Positions 9,390 through 20,397 of a stretch of 64,000 bases of DNA are shown here, one piece after another. The stretch lies in assembly GCF_025128055.1 (NCBI RefSeq), contig NZ_JAHLYS010000035.1, forward strand, positions 1 to 64,000, in the 5' to 3' direction. Both the position numbers and the translations under genes were made by a program. How positions within the stretch are numbered: position 1 is the first letter of the stretch; every line of letters starts with the position of its first letter. The stretch comes from Synechococcus sp. CS-1329. Its GTDB lineage: Bacteria > Cyanobacteriota > Cyanobacteriia > PCC-6307 > Cyanobiaceae. The notes below the pieces were generated by a model that was not told the DNA's origin, did not search any database, and worked only from the letters and a program-made list of their open reading frames with translations.

Positions 9390-10016
9390 CTAAGAAGGTC
9401 GCTCTGGCTCGTCAGGCGCACCTCGCCGCAACGCTGACAACAGCTGCTGGTCCAGGGCTTCGGCCGCGCCGCTGTTCTCAATCACCAGATCGGCCAGTGG
9501 GCGTTTGCGCTCCAGGGGCCACTGGGCCGCCACACGGTCGCGGGCCTCGGCCTCGCTCAGCCGGTCGCGGGCCATCAGCCGTTGCAGCCGCTGGTCCTCC
9601 CTGCAGTCCACCAGCCAGACCTCGCTGCACAGTTCCTCCAGCCCCGCTTCGAACAGCAGGGGGATCATCAGCACCACCGCCGGGGCCGCGGCCAGTGCAG
9701 CCAGGTCGGCGGCGAAGCGGGCCCGCACCAGCGGATGGATCAGGGCCTCCAGCCAGCCCCGCTCGGTCGCATCGCTGAAGACGATCCGCCCGAGGGCGGC
9801 GCGATCGATGCCCCCCGAGCCCGCGCGCACCCGGGGGCCGTAGCGCGCCAGCACGGCCTGCTCTCCAGCGCTGTCGGCGGCGAGGGCCTCCCGGGCGTAG
9901 CGGTCGGCATCCAGCACGGGCAGGCCATGGCGCCCCGCCAGCAGCTCCGCCACGCGGCTCTTGCCCGTGGCGATGCCGCCGGTGAGGCCGATGCGACGTT
10001 GGTGGGGGGGGATCAA
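9390..10016 (-). CDS. coaE: Dephospho-CoA kinase
   Basis: 208 residues, the normal CoaE size. The enzyme phosphorylates the 3'-hydroxyl of dephospho-CoA in the last step of CoA synthesis. The P-loop is GLTGGIATGKS at the N-terminus, followed by DADRYAREAL and the lid-region LMARDRLSEAEARDR. No ATG exists close to the conserved start. TTG at 10016 is chosen because GAGGAG lies just upstream and the P-loop follows about 10 residues later. The gene is divergent from argJ with a 93-nt shared upstream region. Confidence 0.93.
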   Translation of the reverse strand: MIPPHQRRIGLTGGIATGKSRVAELLAGRHGLPVLDADRYAREALAADSAGEQAVLARYGPRVRAGSGGIDRAALGRIVFSDATERGWLEALIHPLVRARFAADLAALAAAPAVVLMIPLLFEAGLEELCSEVWLVDCREDQRLQRLMARDRLSEAEARDRVAAQWPLERKRPLADLVIENSGAAEALDQQLLSALRRGAPDEPERPS

Positions 10017-10109
10017 GGCTGGGCTCCTCGGCGGCGGGCCTGGCTGCCGGCTCCGATCCTGCCCGCCAGACCGGCGGCTCGGCAGGATGCATTCAGCTGG
10101 CTCCCTCCC

Positions 10110-11360
10110 GTGACCCTTGCGGCCCTCTGGCATCCGATCCCCGGTGGTCTCACCGCCCCGGCCGGTTTTCTGGCGGCGGGGATCACCGCCGGGCTCAAGG
10201 CGTCCGGCAATCCCGATCTCTCGTTGCTGCTGGCTCCGGCAGGCGCCGTCTGCGCCGGCAGTTTCACCACCAATCGCGTGCGGGCCGCCTGCGTGGATCT
10301 CTGCGCCGAGCGCCTGGCGGCCAGTGGCGGCCGGGCCCGGGCGGTGCTCACCAATTCCGGCCAGGCCAATGCCTGCACCGGCGACCGCGGCCTGATCGAC
10401 AGTCTGCGGGCCACCCAGGCCAGCGCCGATCTCCTGGGGCTGGCGGCCGAGGAGGTGCTGATCTGCTCCACCGGTGTGATCGGCGTACCGATCCCGATGC
10501 AGATCCTGCTGGCCGGGCTCAATCCGCTGGTGGCGGCCCTCAGCCCCGAGGGGGGCGCCGCTGCCGCCACCGCCATCCTCACCACCGACCTCACCGACAA
10601 GCAGGTGGCCCTCGAAGCCGATCTGGGTGGTCGCCGCGTCCGTCTGGGGGGCATGGCCAAGGGCTCCGGGATGATCCACCCGACCATGGCCACGATGCTC
10701 GGCTACCTCAGCTGCGATGCCGGCGTGCCGGCCGAGATCTGGCAGGCGATGGTGCAGCGGGCGGTGGATCGCTCCTTCAATGCGATCACGGTCGACGGCG
10801 ACACCAGCACCAACGACACGCTCCTGGCCTTTGCAGCCGGCGAACCCCTGAGCCCGGAGCACTACGACGCGCTGGAGGCCGGCCTGACGGCGGTGTCGCA
10901 GCACCTGGCCAGAGCGATCGCCCGCGACGGCGAGGGGGCCACCTGCCTGATCGCCGTGCAGGTGGAGGGAGCCAGCGATGGGGCCGGCGCCCGGGCGATC
11001 GCTCGCACCATCTGCAGCTCCTCACTGGTGAAGTGCGCCGTCCATGGCCGCGACCCCAACTGGGGCCGGATCGTGGCGGCGGCGGGCCGCGCCGGTGTGG
11101 CCTTCGCCCCTGAAGCGGTGGCGCTCTGGCTGGGGGAGCACCAGCTGATGGCGGCGGGCCAGCCCCTGGCCTTCGATCGCCCGGCCGCTTCGCGCTACAT
11201 GGCCGAGCGCGCCGCCGGCGCCTATCTCAACCTCGATCCGCTGCTGGGCGACACCGTGGCCATCCGTCTGGTGGTGGGCGACGGCCCTGGAGTGGGCCTG
11301 GCCTGGGGCTGCGATCTCTCGGATCAATACGTGCGCATCAACGCCGACTACACCACCTGA
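10110..11360 (+). CDS. argJ: Glutamate N-acetyltransferase / amino-acid acetyltransferase (bifunctional)
   Basis: 416 residues. ArgJ transfers acetyl from N-acetylornithine to glutamate, running the cyclic arginine pathway. It is made as one chain that cleaves itself; the site is visible as PTMATML, with cleavage expected before Thr195, the catalytic nucleophile. Other signatures are TTNRVRAA, NSGQANACTG and KGSGMIHP. The GTG at 10110 is the best start, since the conserved GGLTAPAGFLAAGI follows directly. The C-terminus (DLSDQYVRINADYTT) is the complete family end. Confidence 0.97.
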   Translation: MTLAALWHPIPGGLTAPAGFLAAGITAGLKASGNPDLSLLLAPAGAVCAGSFTTNRVRAACVDLCAERLAASGGRARAVLTNSGQANACTGDRGLIDSLRATQASADLLGLAAEEVLICSTGVIGVPIPMQILLAGLNPLVAALSPEGGAAAATAILTTDLTDKQVALEADLGGRRVRLGGMAKGSGMIHPTMATMLGYLSCDAGVPAEIWQAMVQRAVDRSFNAITVDGDTSTNDTLLAFAAGEPLSPEHYDALEAGLTAVSQHLARAIARDGEGATCLIAVQVEGASDGAGARAIARTICSSSLVKCAVHGRDPNWGRIVAAAGRAGVAFAPEAVALWLGEHQLMAAGQPLAFDRPAASRYMAERAAGAYLNLDPLLGDTVAIRLVVGDGPGVGLAWGCDLSDQYVRINADYTT

Positions 11361-11409
11361 ACGCTGGCGGCTACGGGCAGGATGGGATCCCATCCACCAC
11401 CTGCCCCCC

Positions 11410-11895
11410 ATGTCCGAGGCCGGAGCCCGGCGCCGATCCCGTCGATCCAGCCCCGAGGCGGCGGCGGCGCCCCAACCCCCCAAGCACTGGCCCCGCTGGT
11501 TGCTGCCCCTGGTGGCGGGCCTCGCTTTCGGTTCGGGCTACGGCCTCACCGACCGCCTGCTGGCGCTGCAGGCCGGCGGGCCGGTGAAGCTGGATCAGAC
11601 GTTTGATGTCAAACCGTTTCCCGGCACCACGCTCGAGAGCCTGCGCCTGCGCTACGGCGCCGATCGCCAGGAGCTGCGCGCTGATCTGGAGCGGATCGAG
11701 GCGGAACGAGAGCAGAAGGAGACAGCGGCGAAGGCCAAGCGCGAGGCGGCCGAAAGGACCAGGCAACAGCAGGAGGCCAGCGCCCCTGAGGCCGAAGCCG
11801 CCGTCGAGGCTCCGCCCTTGGACCCCCTGCCGGAGCCCGAGGCGCCCTCTCCGCCGCTGCCCTCACCGCCACCGCCTCCCGAGCGCCAGCCCTGA
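11410..11895 (+). CDS. Conserved unknown protein with one membrane segment and a Pro-rich tail
   Basis: 161 residues, no recognised domain. A basic N-terminus with RRRSRRSS is followed by a single hydrophobic segment at about residues 29-52 (WLLPLVAGLAFGSGYGLTDRL). A short region with FDVKPFPGTTLESLRLRYG comes next, then a charged stretch likely to form a coiled coil (residues about 90-130) and a Pro/Glu-rich C-terminus. The layout suggests a membrane-anchored protein with the basic end in the cytoplasm. It lies 49 nt after argJ and before another small unknown, on the same strand. Confidence 0.7.
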   Translation: MSEAGARRRSRRSSPEAAAAPQPPKHWPRWLLPLVAGLAFGSGYGLTDRLLALQAGGPVKLDQTFDVKPFPGTTLESLRLRYGADRQELRADLERIEAEREQKETAAKAKREAAERTRQQQEASAPEAEAAVEAPPLDPLPEPEAPSPPLPSPPPPPERQP

Positions 11896-11931
11896 TCTGC
11901 CACAGTTTGGCCAGAGCAGACGGTCCCATCG

Positions 11932-12261
11932 ATGCATGCCCCCCAATCGCTGCTGCAGGCTGCGTTGAATCGGCTCAGTGCCCGCCTCGGCAGCGGCTTC
12001 GCTGATTCGGCGGCCAGCCTGGCCGTACTGGCCCAGGAGGCGCCCGAGCGGCTCAGGCGCGAGCTGGAGCTGTTCTGGAGCGAAGTGGAACAGGAGGCCC
12101 AGCGGCTCGAAACCGAATCCACCGCTGGTGGCTCGAACACCAGCACCGGCGCTGCAGCGGCCACCGCCACGGCCTGGGCTGCAGCCGCTCCCCAGGATCA
12201 GATCGATGATCTGCGCGCCCGGGTGGCGTCGATCTCCCGCCAACTTGAGGACCAGGCCTGA
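11932..12261 (+). CDS. Small conserved unknown protein, likely coiled coil
   Basis: 109 residues, no recognised domain. The N-terminal two thirds are helical and amphipathic (LAQEAPERLRRELELFWSE). An Ala/Thr-rich linker follows, then a second heptad-like helix (DDLRARVASISRQLEDQ). It has no signal peptide and no membrane segment. The stop overlaps the ATG of the AarF-type kinase by one base, so the two are almost certainly co-translated. A role as helper of that kinase is possible but only inferred from position. Confidence 0.7.
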   Translation: MHAPQSLLQAALNRLSARLGSGFADSAASLAVLAQEAPERLRRELELFWSEVEQEAQRLETESTAGGSNTSTGAAAATATAWAAAAPQDQIDDLRARVASISRQLEDQA

Positions 12262-13934
12262 TGGGCGCCTGGCGCCAACGCTGGCGGGGCTTCGCCCGCT
12301 CACTGCGCATCTGGTGGACTGTGCTGCGCCTGCTGGGCGGTCTCTGGTGGGATGGCAAGGAGTGGACCTATCCCGGCGGGCCCACGCAGGAGCGGCGGGA
12401 GGCCCGGCAGCAGCGGCGGGCCCACTGGCTCACCCAGGAGCTGCTGGGCCTGGGTTCGGCCTTCATCAAGCTGGGCCAGCTGCTCTCCGCTCGCCCCGAC
12501 GTGCTGCCGGCGGGCTACGTCGAGGAGCTCTCCCACCTGCAGGATCAGGTGCCCTCCTTCCCCTTCACGGTGGTGCAGGCCCTGCTGGAGGAGGAGCTGG
12601 GCGGGCGCTGCGCTGAGATCGTCGACCTCGAAGAGCGGCCCCTGGGCTCCGCCAGCCTCGCCCAGGTGCATCGGGCCAGCCTGCGCAGTGGCCGCCAGGT
12701 GGTGTTCAAGATCCAGCGCCCCGGCCTGGAGCGCCTGTTCCGCCTCGATCTGGAGGTGATGCAGCAGGTGGCGGCGGTGCTGCAGCGCCACCCCCGCTGG
12801 GGGGAGGGCCGCGACTGGGTGTCGATTGCCCAGGAATGCCGCCGCGTGCTGCTGCGGGAACTGGATTTCCGCCTGGAGGCCGAACATGCGGCCCGCTTCC
12901 GTCAGCAGTTCCTCGACGATGCCGGCATCCGCATCCCCTCGGTGATCTGGGAGCTCAGCACCCGCCGGGTGCTCTGCCTCGATTTTCTGCCGGGCATCAA
13001 GATCACCGATCGCACCGCCCTGGTGGCGGCGGGCATCGACCCGGCGGCGGTGGCGGAGAAGGGGGCCGCCAGTTACCTGCAGCAGCTGGTGCGCTTCGGC
13101 TTCTTCCATGCCGATCCCCACCCCGGCAACCTGGCGGTGGCCGCCGATGGCGCCCTCATTTACTACGACTTCGGGATGATGGGCCAGCTCTCGCCGCGGC
13201 TGCGCAGCCGGCTGGGGCGGATGGTGCGGGCCGCGGCGGCCCGTGATGCCGCCGGCCTGGTGGAGGAGCTGCAGGGGGCGGGGGTGATCGCCAGGGAGGT
13301 GGACCCCGGTCCGGTGCGGCGGCTGGTGCGGGTGATGCTCACCGAAGCGCTCACACCCCCCTTCTCCACCAACGTGATCGAGAAGCTCTCCGGCGACCTC
13401 TACGACCTGGTCTATGGCCAGCCCTTTCGCCTGCCTGCCGAGCTGATCTTCGTGATGCGGGCCCTCTCCACCTTCGAGGGGGTGGGCCGCAGCCTCGATC
13501 CCGGCTTTAGCCTGATGGCCATTGCCCGCCCTTACCTCCTACCCCTGATGACCGCGAGCGGGAACGGCCCCAACGACTTCCTCGGTGAACTGAGCCGCCA
13601 GGCCGCTGAGGTGGGCAGCCGCGCCCTGGGGCTGCCGCGCCGGTTGGAGGACAGCCTGGTGCGCATCGAGCAGGGCGACCTGCAGGTGCAGATCCGCGCG
13701 GGTGAAACCGATCGGCTGTTGCGCCGTCTGGCCCTGGCCCAGCAGAGCACCAGCCTGGCGATCGTGCTGGGCGCTTTCGCCGTGGCTGCCGCGGTGCTGG
13801 GGGCCGGCAGCCAGCCGGCTCTGGCGGCGATCCCGCTGGTGGCCGGGCTGCCGGTGGGTCTGAGCTGGATCAAGCTCCAGGGGCGTCAGCGGCGGGATGC
13901 GCGCCTGGAGAAATTGCCGGGAGCCGGCGGCTGA
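12261..13934 (+). CDS. ABC1/AarF/UbiB family atypical kinase
   Basis: 557 residues, typical of the ABC1/UbiB family, ATPases or kinases linked to quinone and prenyl-lipid metabolism. The family KxGQ motif is FIKLGQLLSARPDVLP. The Ala-rich loop is PLGSASLAQVH, the ATP-contact lysine is in VVFKIQRPG, the catalytic region is FFHADPHPGNL, and the metal-binding motif is YYDFGMMG. The C-terminus has two hydrophobic segments (about residues 490-530) that should anchor it in a membrane. The start overlaps the preceding gene by one base. Cyanobacteria carry several paralogues, so the exact lipid or quinone target cannot be assigned from sequence. Confidence 0.92.
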   Translation: MGAWRQRWRGFARSLRIWWTVLRLLGGLWWDGKEWTYPGGPTQERREARQQRRAHWLTQELLGLGSAFIKLGQLLSARPDVLPAGYVEELSHLQDQVPSFPFTVVQALLEEELGGRCAEIVDLEERPLGSASLAQVHRASLRSGRQVVFKIQRPGLERLFRLDLEVMQQVAAVLQRHPRWGEGRDWVSIAQECRRVLLRELDFRLEAEHAARFRQQFLDDAGIRIPSVIWELSTRRVLCLDFLPGIKITDRTALVAAGIDPAAVAEKGAASYLQQLVRFGFFHADPHPGNLAVAADGALIYYDFGMMGQLSPRLRSRLGRMVRAAAARDAAGLVEELQGAGVIAREVDPGPVRRLVRVMLTEALTPPFSTNVIEKLSGDLYDLVYGQPFRLPAELIFVMRALSTFEGVGRSLDPGFSLMAIARPYLLPLMTASGNGPNDFLGELSRQAAEVGSRALGLPRRLEDSLVRIEQGDLQVQIRAGETDRLLRRLALAQQSTSLAIVLGAFAVAAAVLGAGSQPALAAIPLVAGLPVGLSWIKLQGRQRRDARLEKLPGAGG

Positions 13935-13967
13935 GCCCCCGGCCGGGCTGAGTTCAGCCGTTGGGCT

Positions 13968-14450
13968 TCAGTTGCAGCCCTGCACGGAGATGCGGTAGCT
14001 GAAGCCCAGGGCTCCAGGCTGGCTGGAGGAGCCGATCCGGAAGTTCATCAGGCTGGTGCGCTTGCCCGGCACCGAGGCAAAGGGCCCCCACATCCGGCCG
14101 GTGCCCTGGGGGGGCGTCAGCGTTTCGTTGAACAGCCGCAGGCTGCTGCCGTCGGTGAAGCGCATGAATCCCTGCACCGGATAGCTGGCCTCGTCGGTGG
14201 AGGTGGCGGTGAAGAAGAAGCGGTAGCTGCTGAAGGGCTGGTCCACGATGAAATCGGTGTTCCAGTTGTTGCGACCCAGCAGGCGACCCCGCCCGATCCG
14301 CTTGCTCACCACCGGCTCGGAGCCGCCGATGGGCATCAGGAAGGTGCAGTTGGCGGCGGGCTGCTGGGTCAGAGCCGGTGCAGCGGCCAGTACGCCGATC
14401 GTCAGGGCCGCCAGGGTGCGTCCCAGACGCGCTGGGGTGGAAGCGATCAT
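13968..14450 (-). CDS. Secreted protein of unknown function
   Basis: 160 residues from the ATG at 14450; a TTG at 14462 would add four. The N-terminus is a clear signal peptide (hydrophobic LAALTIGVLAAAPALT, cleavage near residue 29), with the mature chain starting at about QQPAANCTFLMP. The mature part is rich in Phe, Ser and Thr and predicted mostly beta. It has two cysteines, one near each end (CTFLMP and VQGCN), which could pair outside the cytoplasm. No family was recognised. It follows eno on the same strand with a 63-nt gap and may share its transcript. Confidence 0.75.
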   Translation of the reverse strand: MIASTPARLGRTLAALTIGVLAAAPALTQQPAANCTFLMPIGGSEPVVSKRIGRGRLLGRNNWNTDFIVDQPFSSYRFFFTATSTDEASYPVQGFMRFTDGSSLRLFNETLTPPQGTGRMWGPFASVPGKRTSLMNFRIGSSSQPGALGFSYRISVQGCN

Positions 14451-14513
14451 CAAGTGGCCCAAGCAATGTGGCGAGGATGGCAGATCTCCTCGCCCCCAGC
14501 CAGAGCGGGGTGA

Positions 14514-15824
<1,311 letters not shown>

Positions 15825-15948
15825 TCAGGGCTTGCGGGGATCCTATGGGTCGCCCCGGGGCGCTCTGATGTGACCGTCGGTACCGACAGACCTGCTGCTC
15901 GACACGGGCCTGTCGCCAGAATCAGCTCCAGCTGCTTCGCCGGACTCC

Positions 15949-16353
15949 ATGCGCCTGCTTCACACCATGCTCCGGGTGGGCGATCTGGAGCGCTCCCTGG
16001 CCTTCTACTCCGAGGTGCTGGGCATGCGCCTGCTGCGCCGCAAGGACTACCCCGCCGGCCGCTTCACCCTGGCGTTCGTGGGCTACGGCGACGAAAGCGA
16101 CACCGCCGTGCTGGAGCTCACCCACAACTGGGACACCACGGCCTACGACATCGGCACCGGTTATGGCCACATTGCCCTTGGTGTCGACGACATTGCGGCC
16201 ACCTGTGACGCCATTTCCGGCAAGGGCGGGCGGGTGGTACGGCCGCCCGGACCGATGAAGCACGGCAGCACCGTGATCGCCTTCGTGGAAGATCCCGACG
16301 GCTACAAGGTGGAGCTGATTCAGTTGTCCACGAGGCCCGATGCAGCTGCCTGA
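15949..16353 (+). CDS. gloA: Lactoylglutathione lyase (glyoxalase I)
   Basis: 134 residues, the short bacterial form, which isomerises the methylglyoxal-glutathione adduct to S-lactoylglutathione. All four metal ligands sit where they do in the Escherichia coli enzyme: His5, Glu56, His74 and Glu122 (in [11 protein letters not shown]). The N-terminus [20 protein letters not shown] is the vicinal-oxygen-chelate fold start. The last 14 bases overlap the start of clpB2, so the two are translationally linked. Confidence 0.97.
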   Translation: MRLLHTMLRVGDLERSLAFYSEVLGMRLLRRKDYPAGRFTLAFVGYGDESDTAVLELTHNWDTTAYDIGTGYGHIALGVDDIAATCDAISGKGGRVVRPPGPMKHGSTVIAFVEDPDGYKVELIQLSTRPDAAA

Positions 16354-19216
16354 TCCCGCCACGACCGGCAGCCTCACCAGCGAGCCTGACCGCTTCAGTG
16401 AGGCCGCCTGGGATCTGCTGCTGGCCTCCCAGGACCAGGCCCGCCGCTGGCGCCATGGCCAGATGGATGTGGAGCACCTGCTGCAGACCCTGCTGCAGGA
16501 TGCGCGCTTCGCAACCTGGGTGGATCCCCTTCCCATCGATCCAGAGCGGCTGCTCGATCGCCTGGAGGGCTTCTGCGCCGAGCAGCCCTCCTCGCCCGGC
16601 GACGACCTCTACATCGGCGATGCCCTCGAAGACCTGCTGGAGGAGGCCGACCGCCGCCGCTCCAGCTGGGGCTCGCGCCTGCTTGACATCCCCCATCTGC
16701 TGCTGGCCCTGCTCGATGAACCTCGCCTGGGAGCTGCGCTGTTGGCGGAGGAGGGGCTGAGCGAGCCGGAGTTGCTGCGCCAGCTGCGGCCCGCTCCCGC
16801 CTCCGGCCCTGCAGGCATCAGCTCGGTCCCAGCGGTGGGGGGCGGCCGCCCTCGCCGTTTCGAAGCGCCTCCGGCCCCAGCCGACGACTGGATTGACAGC
16901 CCTTCCCGGGAGCCCGCCGCGCCGCCACCGCTGCCTGGCCCCGCCGCCGCTGCAGTCGCCCCCGTCCCCCGCCGCCCCCGGCCGGTGGTCCAGGCCTCGG
17001 CCCCCAGCCCGGCCGTGGAAACACCAGCCCCAGGCGCTGATCTGGAGTTGACCCTGGACGCCGAGCCCAGCGCCCTGGAGCAGTACGGCCGCGACCTCAC
17101 CGGCGCCGCCCGCTCCGGCCTGCTCGATCCGGTGATCGGCCGCGACACCGAGATCCGCCGCCTGATCCAGGTGCTCTCCCGTCGCGGCAAGAACAATCCG
17201 GTGCTGATCGGTGAGCCGGGCGTCGGCAAGACCGCCATCGCCGAGCGGCTGGCCCAGCGCATCGCCAGCGGTGAAGTGCCCGATTCCCTCAAAGGTCTGC
17301 GCCTGATCGCCCTCGACCTCGGGGCCCTGATCGCCGGCGCCAAGTTCCGCGGTCAGTTCGAGGAACGCCTGCGCAGCGTGCTGGCGGAGGTGAAGGAGCC
17401 CGAGCAGGGCCGTGGCGCCGGCGCCAGCGATGGCGGCGTGGTGCTGTTCATCGACGAGCTGCACACGGTGGTCAGCACCGACCGCTCCAGCGCCGATGCC
17501 GGCAGCATCCTCAAGCCGGCCCTGGCCCGGGGTGAACTGCGCTGCATCGGAGCCACCACCCCGGAGGACTACCGCCGCACGGTGGAGAAGGACCCCGCCC
17601 TCAATCGCCGCTTTCAGCAGGTGGTGATCCGTGAACCCAGCAAGGAGGTGAGCCTCGAGATCCTGCGGGGCCTCAAGGAGCGCTATGAGCTCCACCACGG
17701 CGTCACCATCACCGATGGAGCTCTGCAGGCGGCGGTGCGGCTGGCCGAGCGCTACATCGCCGACCGCTGCCTGCCCGACAAGGCTATTGACCTGATCGAT
17801 GAGGCCGCCGCCCAGCTGCGCATGGAGGTGACCTCCAAGCCCCAGGTGGTGGAGGCCGCCGAACTGGAGCTGCGCCGGATCGAGCTGGCCCTGCTCAGTG
17901 CTGAGGGCGCCCCCCAGGAGGAGCGGGTGGCGCTGCAGGAGCAGCGGCGCACCGCCCTGGAGCACCTGCAGGACCTGCAGCGGCGCTGGCAGGCCGAGCG
18001 TGATCAGCTGGCGGAGCTGCGGGAGCTGCTGCAGCAGGACGACGAGCTGCGGCTGGCGATCGCCGAGGCCGAGCGGGATGGTGAGTTCGAGGAGGCGGCC
18101 CGCCTGCAGGTGGATCAGCTGCAGCTGGTGCAGCAACGCCGCGCCGACCTGGAGGAGGAACTCCTCGACGACCAGCGCGGCGGTCTCTCGCTGCTGCGGG
18201 AGCAGGTGGAGGAGGGCGACATCGCCGATGTGGTGGCCCGCTGGACCGGCATTCCGATCCAGCGGCTGCTGGCGGGGGAGCGTCAGAAGCTGCTGGAGCT
18301 GGAGCTGCGCCTGGCGGAGCGGGTGATCGGCCAGCCCGAGGCGGTGACGGCGGTGGCCGCCTCGATCCGCCGGGCCCGGGCCGGCATGCAGGATCCGCGC
18401 CGGCCCGTGGGCTCCTTCCTCTTCCTCGGCCCCACCGGCGTGGGCAAGACCGAACTGGCCAAGGCCCTGGCCGCCGCCCTCTTCGATGAGGAGGACGCCC
18501 TGGTGCGGCTCGACATGAGCGAATTCATGGAGCGCAACGCCGTGGCCCGGCTGGTGGGTGCGCCCCCCGGCTACGTGGGCTACGAGGAGGGCGGCCAGCT
18601 CACCGAGGCCGTGCGCCGCCGCCCCTATGCGGTGCTGCTGCTCGATGAGGTGGAGAAGGCCCACCCGGAGGTGTTCAACCTGCTGCTGCAGGTGCTTGAC
18701 GACGGCCGCCTGACCGATTCCCAGGGCCGCACTGTCGATTTCCGCCACACCGTGGTGGTGATGACCAGCAACCTGGCCAGCCGGGCCATCCTCGAAAGTG
18801 CCCGCAGCGGCGATGAATCCGGCCTGGAGGCGGCGGTGGAGCACGCCCTCTCCGCCCAGTTCCGGCCGGAATTCCTCAACCGCATCGATGAGGTGATCCG
18901 CTTCCGGCCCCTGGCGCCCAGCGACCTGCAACGCATCGTGCGCCTGCAGGTGGCGGAGCTGGCGGCGCTGCTGCTGGAGCAGCGGCTGGAGCTGGAGATC
19001 GATGAAGAGGTGGTGAGCCGTCTGGCGGAGCTGGGTTACGAGCCGGAATTCGGGGCCCGGCCCCTGCGCCGGGTGCTGCGCCGCCGCATCGAGAATCCCC
19101 TGGCCACCGAGCTGCTGGAGGATCACTTCCGCTCAGCCCGCGGTGTGCGCGTGAGCCTCGGCGATCCCGCCGGCCCGGGGGGCGCTGAGGCTCTGCGCTT
19201 CCTGCCCCTGGAGTAA
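16340..19216 (+). CDS. clpB2: ClpB-type AAA+ disaggregase, divergent cyanobacterial ClpB2 form
   Basis: 958 residues, longer than a standard ClpB (about 860). The order is a Clp N-domain (about residues 15-155), then a Pro/Ala-rich linker of roughly 85 residues (about 160-245) without the usual sequence. D1 follows with Walker A GEPGVGKT at 291-298 and Walker [11 protein letters not shown], then a coiled-coil middle domain (about 500-620), then D2 with Walker A GPTGVGKT at 697-704, Walker [15 protein letters not shown] and a C-terminal domain. ClpB works with DnaK to pull proteins out of aggregates; the ClpB2 type in cyanobacteria is less well understood. The start overlaps gloA by 14 nt. The long linker is the odd part. 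Confidence 0.93.
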   Translation: MQLPDPATTGSLTSEPDRFSEAAWDLLLASQDQARRWRHGQMDVEHLLQTLLQDARFATWVDPLPIDPERLLDRLEGFCAEQPSSPGDDLYIGDALEDLLEEADRRRSSWGSRLLDIPHLLLALLDEPRLGAALLAEEGLSEPELLRQLRPAPASGPAGISSVPAVGGGRPRRFEAPPAPADDWIDSPSREPAAPPPLPGPAAAAVAPVPRRPRPVVQASAPSPAVETPAPGADLELTLDAEPSALEQYGRDLTGAARSGLLDPVIGRDTEIRRLIQVLSRRGKNNPVLIGEPGVGKTAIAERLAQRIASGEVPDSLKGLRLIALDLGALIAGAKFRGQFEERLRSVLAEVKEPEQGRGAGASDGGVVLFIDELHTVVSTDRSSADAGSILKPALARGELRCIGATTPEDYRRTVEKDPALNRRFQQVVIREPSKEVSLEILRGLKERYELHHGVTITDGALQAAVRLAERYIADRCLPDKAIDLIDEAAAQLRMEVTSKPQVVEAAELELRRIELALLSAEGAPQEERVALQEQRRTALEHLQDLQRRWQAERDQLAELRELLQQDDELRLAIAEAERDGEFEEAARLQVDQLQLVQQRRADLEEELLDDQRGGLSLLREQVEEGDIADVVARWTGIPIQRLLAGERQKLLELELRLAERVIGQPEAVTAVAASIRRARAGMQDPRRPVGSFLFLGPTGVGKTELAKALAAALFDEEDALVRLDMSEFMERNAVARLVGAPPGYVGYEEGGQLTEAVRRRPYAVLLLDEVEKAHPEVFNLLLQVLDDGRLTDSQGRTVDFRHTVVVMTSNLASRAILESARSGDESGLEAAVEHALSAQFRPEFLNRIDEVIRFRPLAPSDLQRIVRLQVAELAALLLEQRLELEIDEEVVSRLAELGYEPEFGARPLRRVLRRRIENPLATELLEDHFRSARGVRVSLGDPAGPGGAEALRFLPLE

Positions 19217-19227
19217 CCGCCGCAAGG

Positions 19228-19536
19228 GTGTCCGTTAAGGTGTTTGTTTGCCGGTACGCCTTGCCGTCCGGTGCGCTCGCGCCCTTGGATTCTCCCAGCC
19301 GCACCACCACTCCCAACGACATCCCCGAGCAGGAGGGTCTCAAGCCTGCCGGGAAAACTGGTGTCGGTGGGTTTTTCTCCTCCACCCTGGAGGAACTGCG
19401 CAAGGTGGTCTGGCCCAGCCGTCAGCAGCTCTTCAGTGAGTCGGTGGCAGTGATTTTGATGGTGAGCCTCTCGGCCGCCACCATCGCGGCAGTCGATCGC
19501 TTCTACAGCTGGGCGTCGTCGCAGGTCTTCCCCTGA
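19228..19536 (+). CDS. secE: Preprotein translocase subunit SecE
   Basis: 102 residues with one C-terminal membrane segment (SVAVILMVSLSAATIAAVDRF), preceded by the amphipathic SecE signature EELRKVVWPSRQQLFSES. SecE clamps SecY in the Sec channel of plasma and thylakoid membranes. The start is uncertain. GTG 19228 is used, with AAGG just upstream; the first 40 residues are not conserved-looking, and a later TTG near 19285 would give a SecE of more usual size. It lies 11 nt after clpB2 and 12 nt before nusG. Confidence 0.88.
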   Translation: MSVKVFVCRYALPSGALAPLDSPSRTTTPNDIPEQEGLKPAGKTGVGGFFSSTLEELRKVVWPSRQQLFSESVAVILMVSLSAATIAAVDRFYSWASSQVFP

Positions 19537-19548
19537 GGCGGCGGCTCC

Positions 19549-20274
19549 TTGGCCCTCTCCGTCCCGTTCGTTCTGAGCACCCACTCCCCCGTCCCCGTGT
19601 CCGAAGCCGATCTCGTCACCGCCGCCAGCCTCGACGGCGCCCCTGAGGACGCCGCCACCGCGGACGTGCTCGCCCTCGATGCGCCCCCCGCCGAACATGA
19701 GGGCAAGGCGATGGTGGCCCGCTGGTATGCGGTGCAGGTGGCCTCCAGCTGTGAGAAGAAGGTGAAGGCCACCCTCGAGCAGCGCGCCATCACCCTCGGC
19801 GTCGACAGCCGCATCCTTGAGATCGAGATTCCCCAGACTCCGGCGGTGAAGCTCAAGAAAGACGGCAGCCGCCAGGCTGCCGAAGAAAAGGTCTTCCCCG
19901 GCTACGTGCTCGTGCGGATGATGCTCGATGAAGACACGATGATGGCGGTGCGGAGCACCCCGAATGTGATCAACTTCGTGGGCCAGGAGGAGCTCCGCTC
20001 CACCGGCCGGGCCCGCGGCCACATCAAGCCCAGGCCCCTGAGCCGCCAGGAGGTCGACCGGATCTTCAAGCGCGCCGCCGAGAAGAAGCCCGTCGTCAAG
20101 GTCGATCTGGCCGAAGGCGATCAGATCCTGGTCACCGCCGGTCCCTTCAAGGACTTCCAGGGTGAGGTGATCGAGGTCTCGGGCGAGCGCAGCAAGCTCA
20201 AGGCCCTGCTGTCGATCTTCGGCCGGGAAACCCCGGTGGAACTTGAGTTCGCCCAGATCAGCAAGCAAAGCTGA
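19549..20274 (+). CDS. nusG: Transcription termination/antitermination factor NusG
   Basis: 241 residues from TTG 19549; GTG 19597 is an alternative that removes 16 non-conserved residues. The NGN domain begins at ARWYAVQVASSCEKKVKATLEQR and includes EEKVFPGYVLVRMML. The KOW domain is at LAEGDQILVTAGPFKDFQGEVIEV. NusG binds RNA polymerase and couples it to ribosomes or Rho. The acidic N-terminal extension before the NGN domain is common in cyanobacterial NusG. It stands between secE and rplK, the standard bacterial order. Confidence 0.95.
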   Translation: MALSVPFVLSTHSPVPVSEADLVTAASLDGAPEDAATADVLALDAPPAEHEGKAMVARWYAVQVASSCEKKVKATLEQRAITLGVDSRILEIEIPQTPAVKLKKDGSRQAAEEKVFPGYVLVRMMLDEDTMMAVRSTPNVINFVGQEELRSTGRARGHIKPRPLSRQEVDRIFKRAAEKKPVVKVDLAEGDQILVTAGPFKDFQGEVIEVSGERSKLKALLSIFGRETPVELEFAQISKQS

Positions 20275-20397
20275 TCGCCACGGGGCCGCCTCCCTGCGGA
20301 GGGTGGCCCAACCTGGCGGCACCGTTCCGGCGCCGCCGCCCAACGCCTCGACCCAAGGGTCAGGCGATCCGCAGCGCTTCCCTCCGTAGACCAGCCG
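20275..20397 (+). promoter_or_regulatory. Possible rplK leader with two hairpins
   Basis: The 123-nt gap before rplK holds two GC-rich inverted repeats: one around 20282-20310 (GGGCCGCCTCC with GGAGGGTGGCCC, one bulge) and one with arms GGCGGC at 20315-20320 and GCCGCC at 20332-20337. In other bacteria L1 represses the L11-L1 unit by binding its leader. Whether these hairpins do that here is inference from position only. Confidence 0.3.

Noticed and set aside
10017..10904. Upstream extension of the coaE frame
   Set aside because: It is antisense to argJ and precedes the P-loop by about 300 residues; TTG 10016 with a good ribosome site explains CoaE.
16118..19126. A 1002-codon open frame antisense to clpB2
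   Set aside because: It mirrors the codon pattern of a GC-rich gene, reads as Gln/His/Leu-rich sequence without domains, and clpB2 on the other strand is unambiguous.
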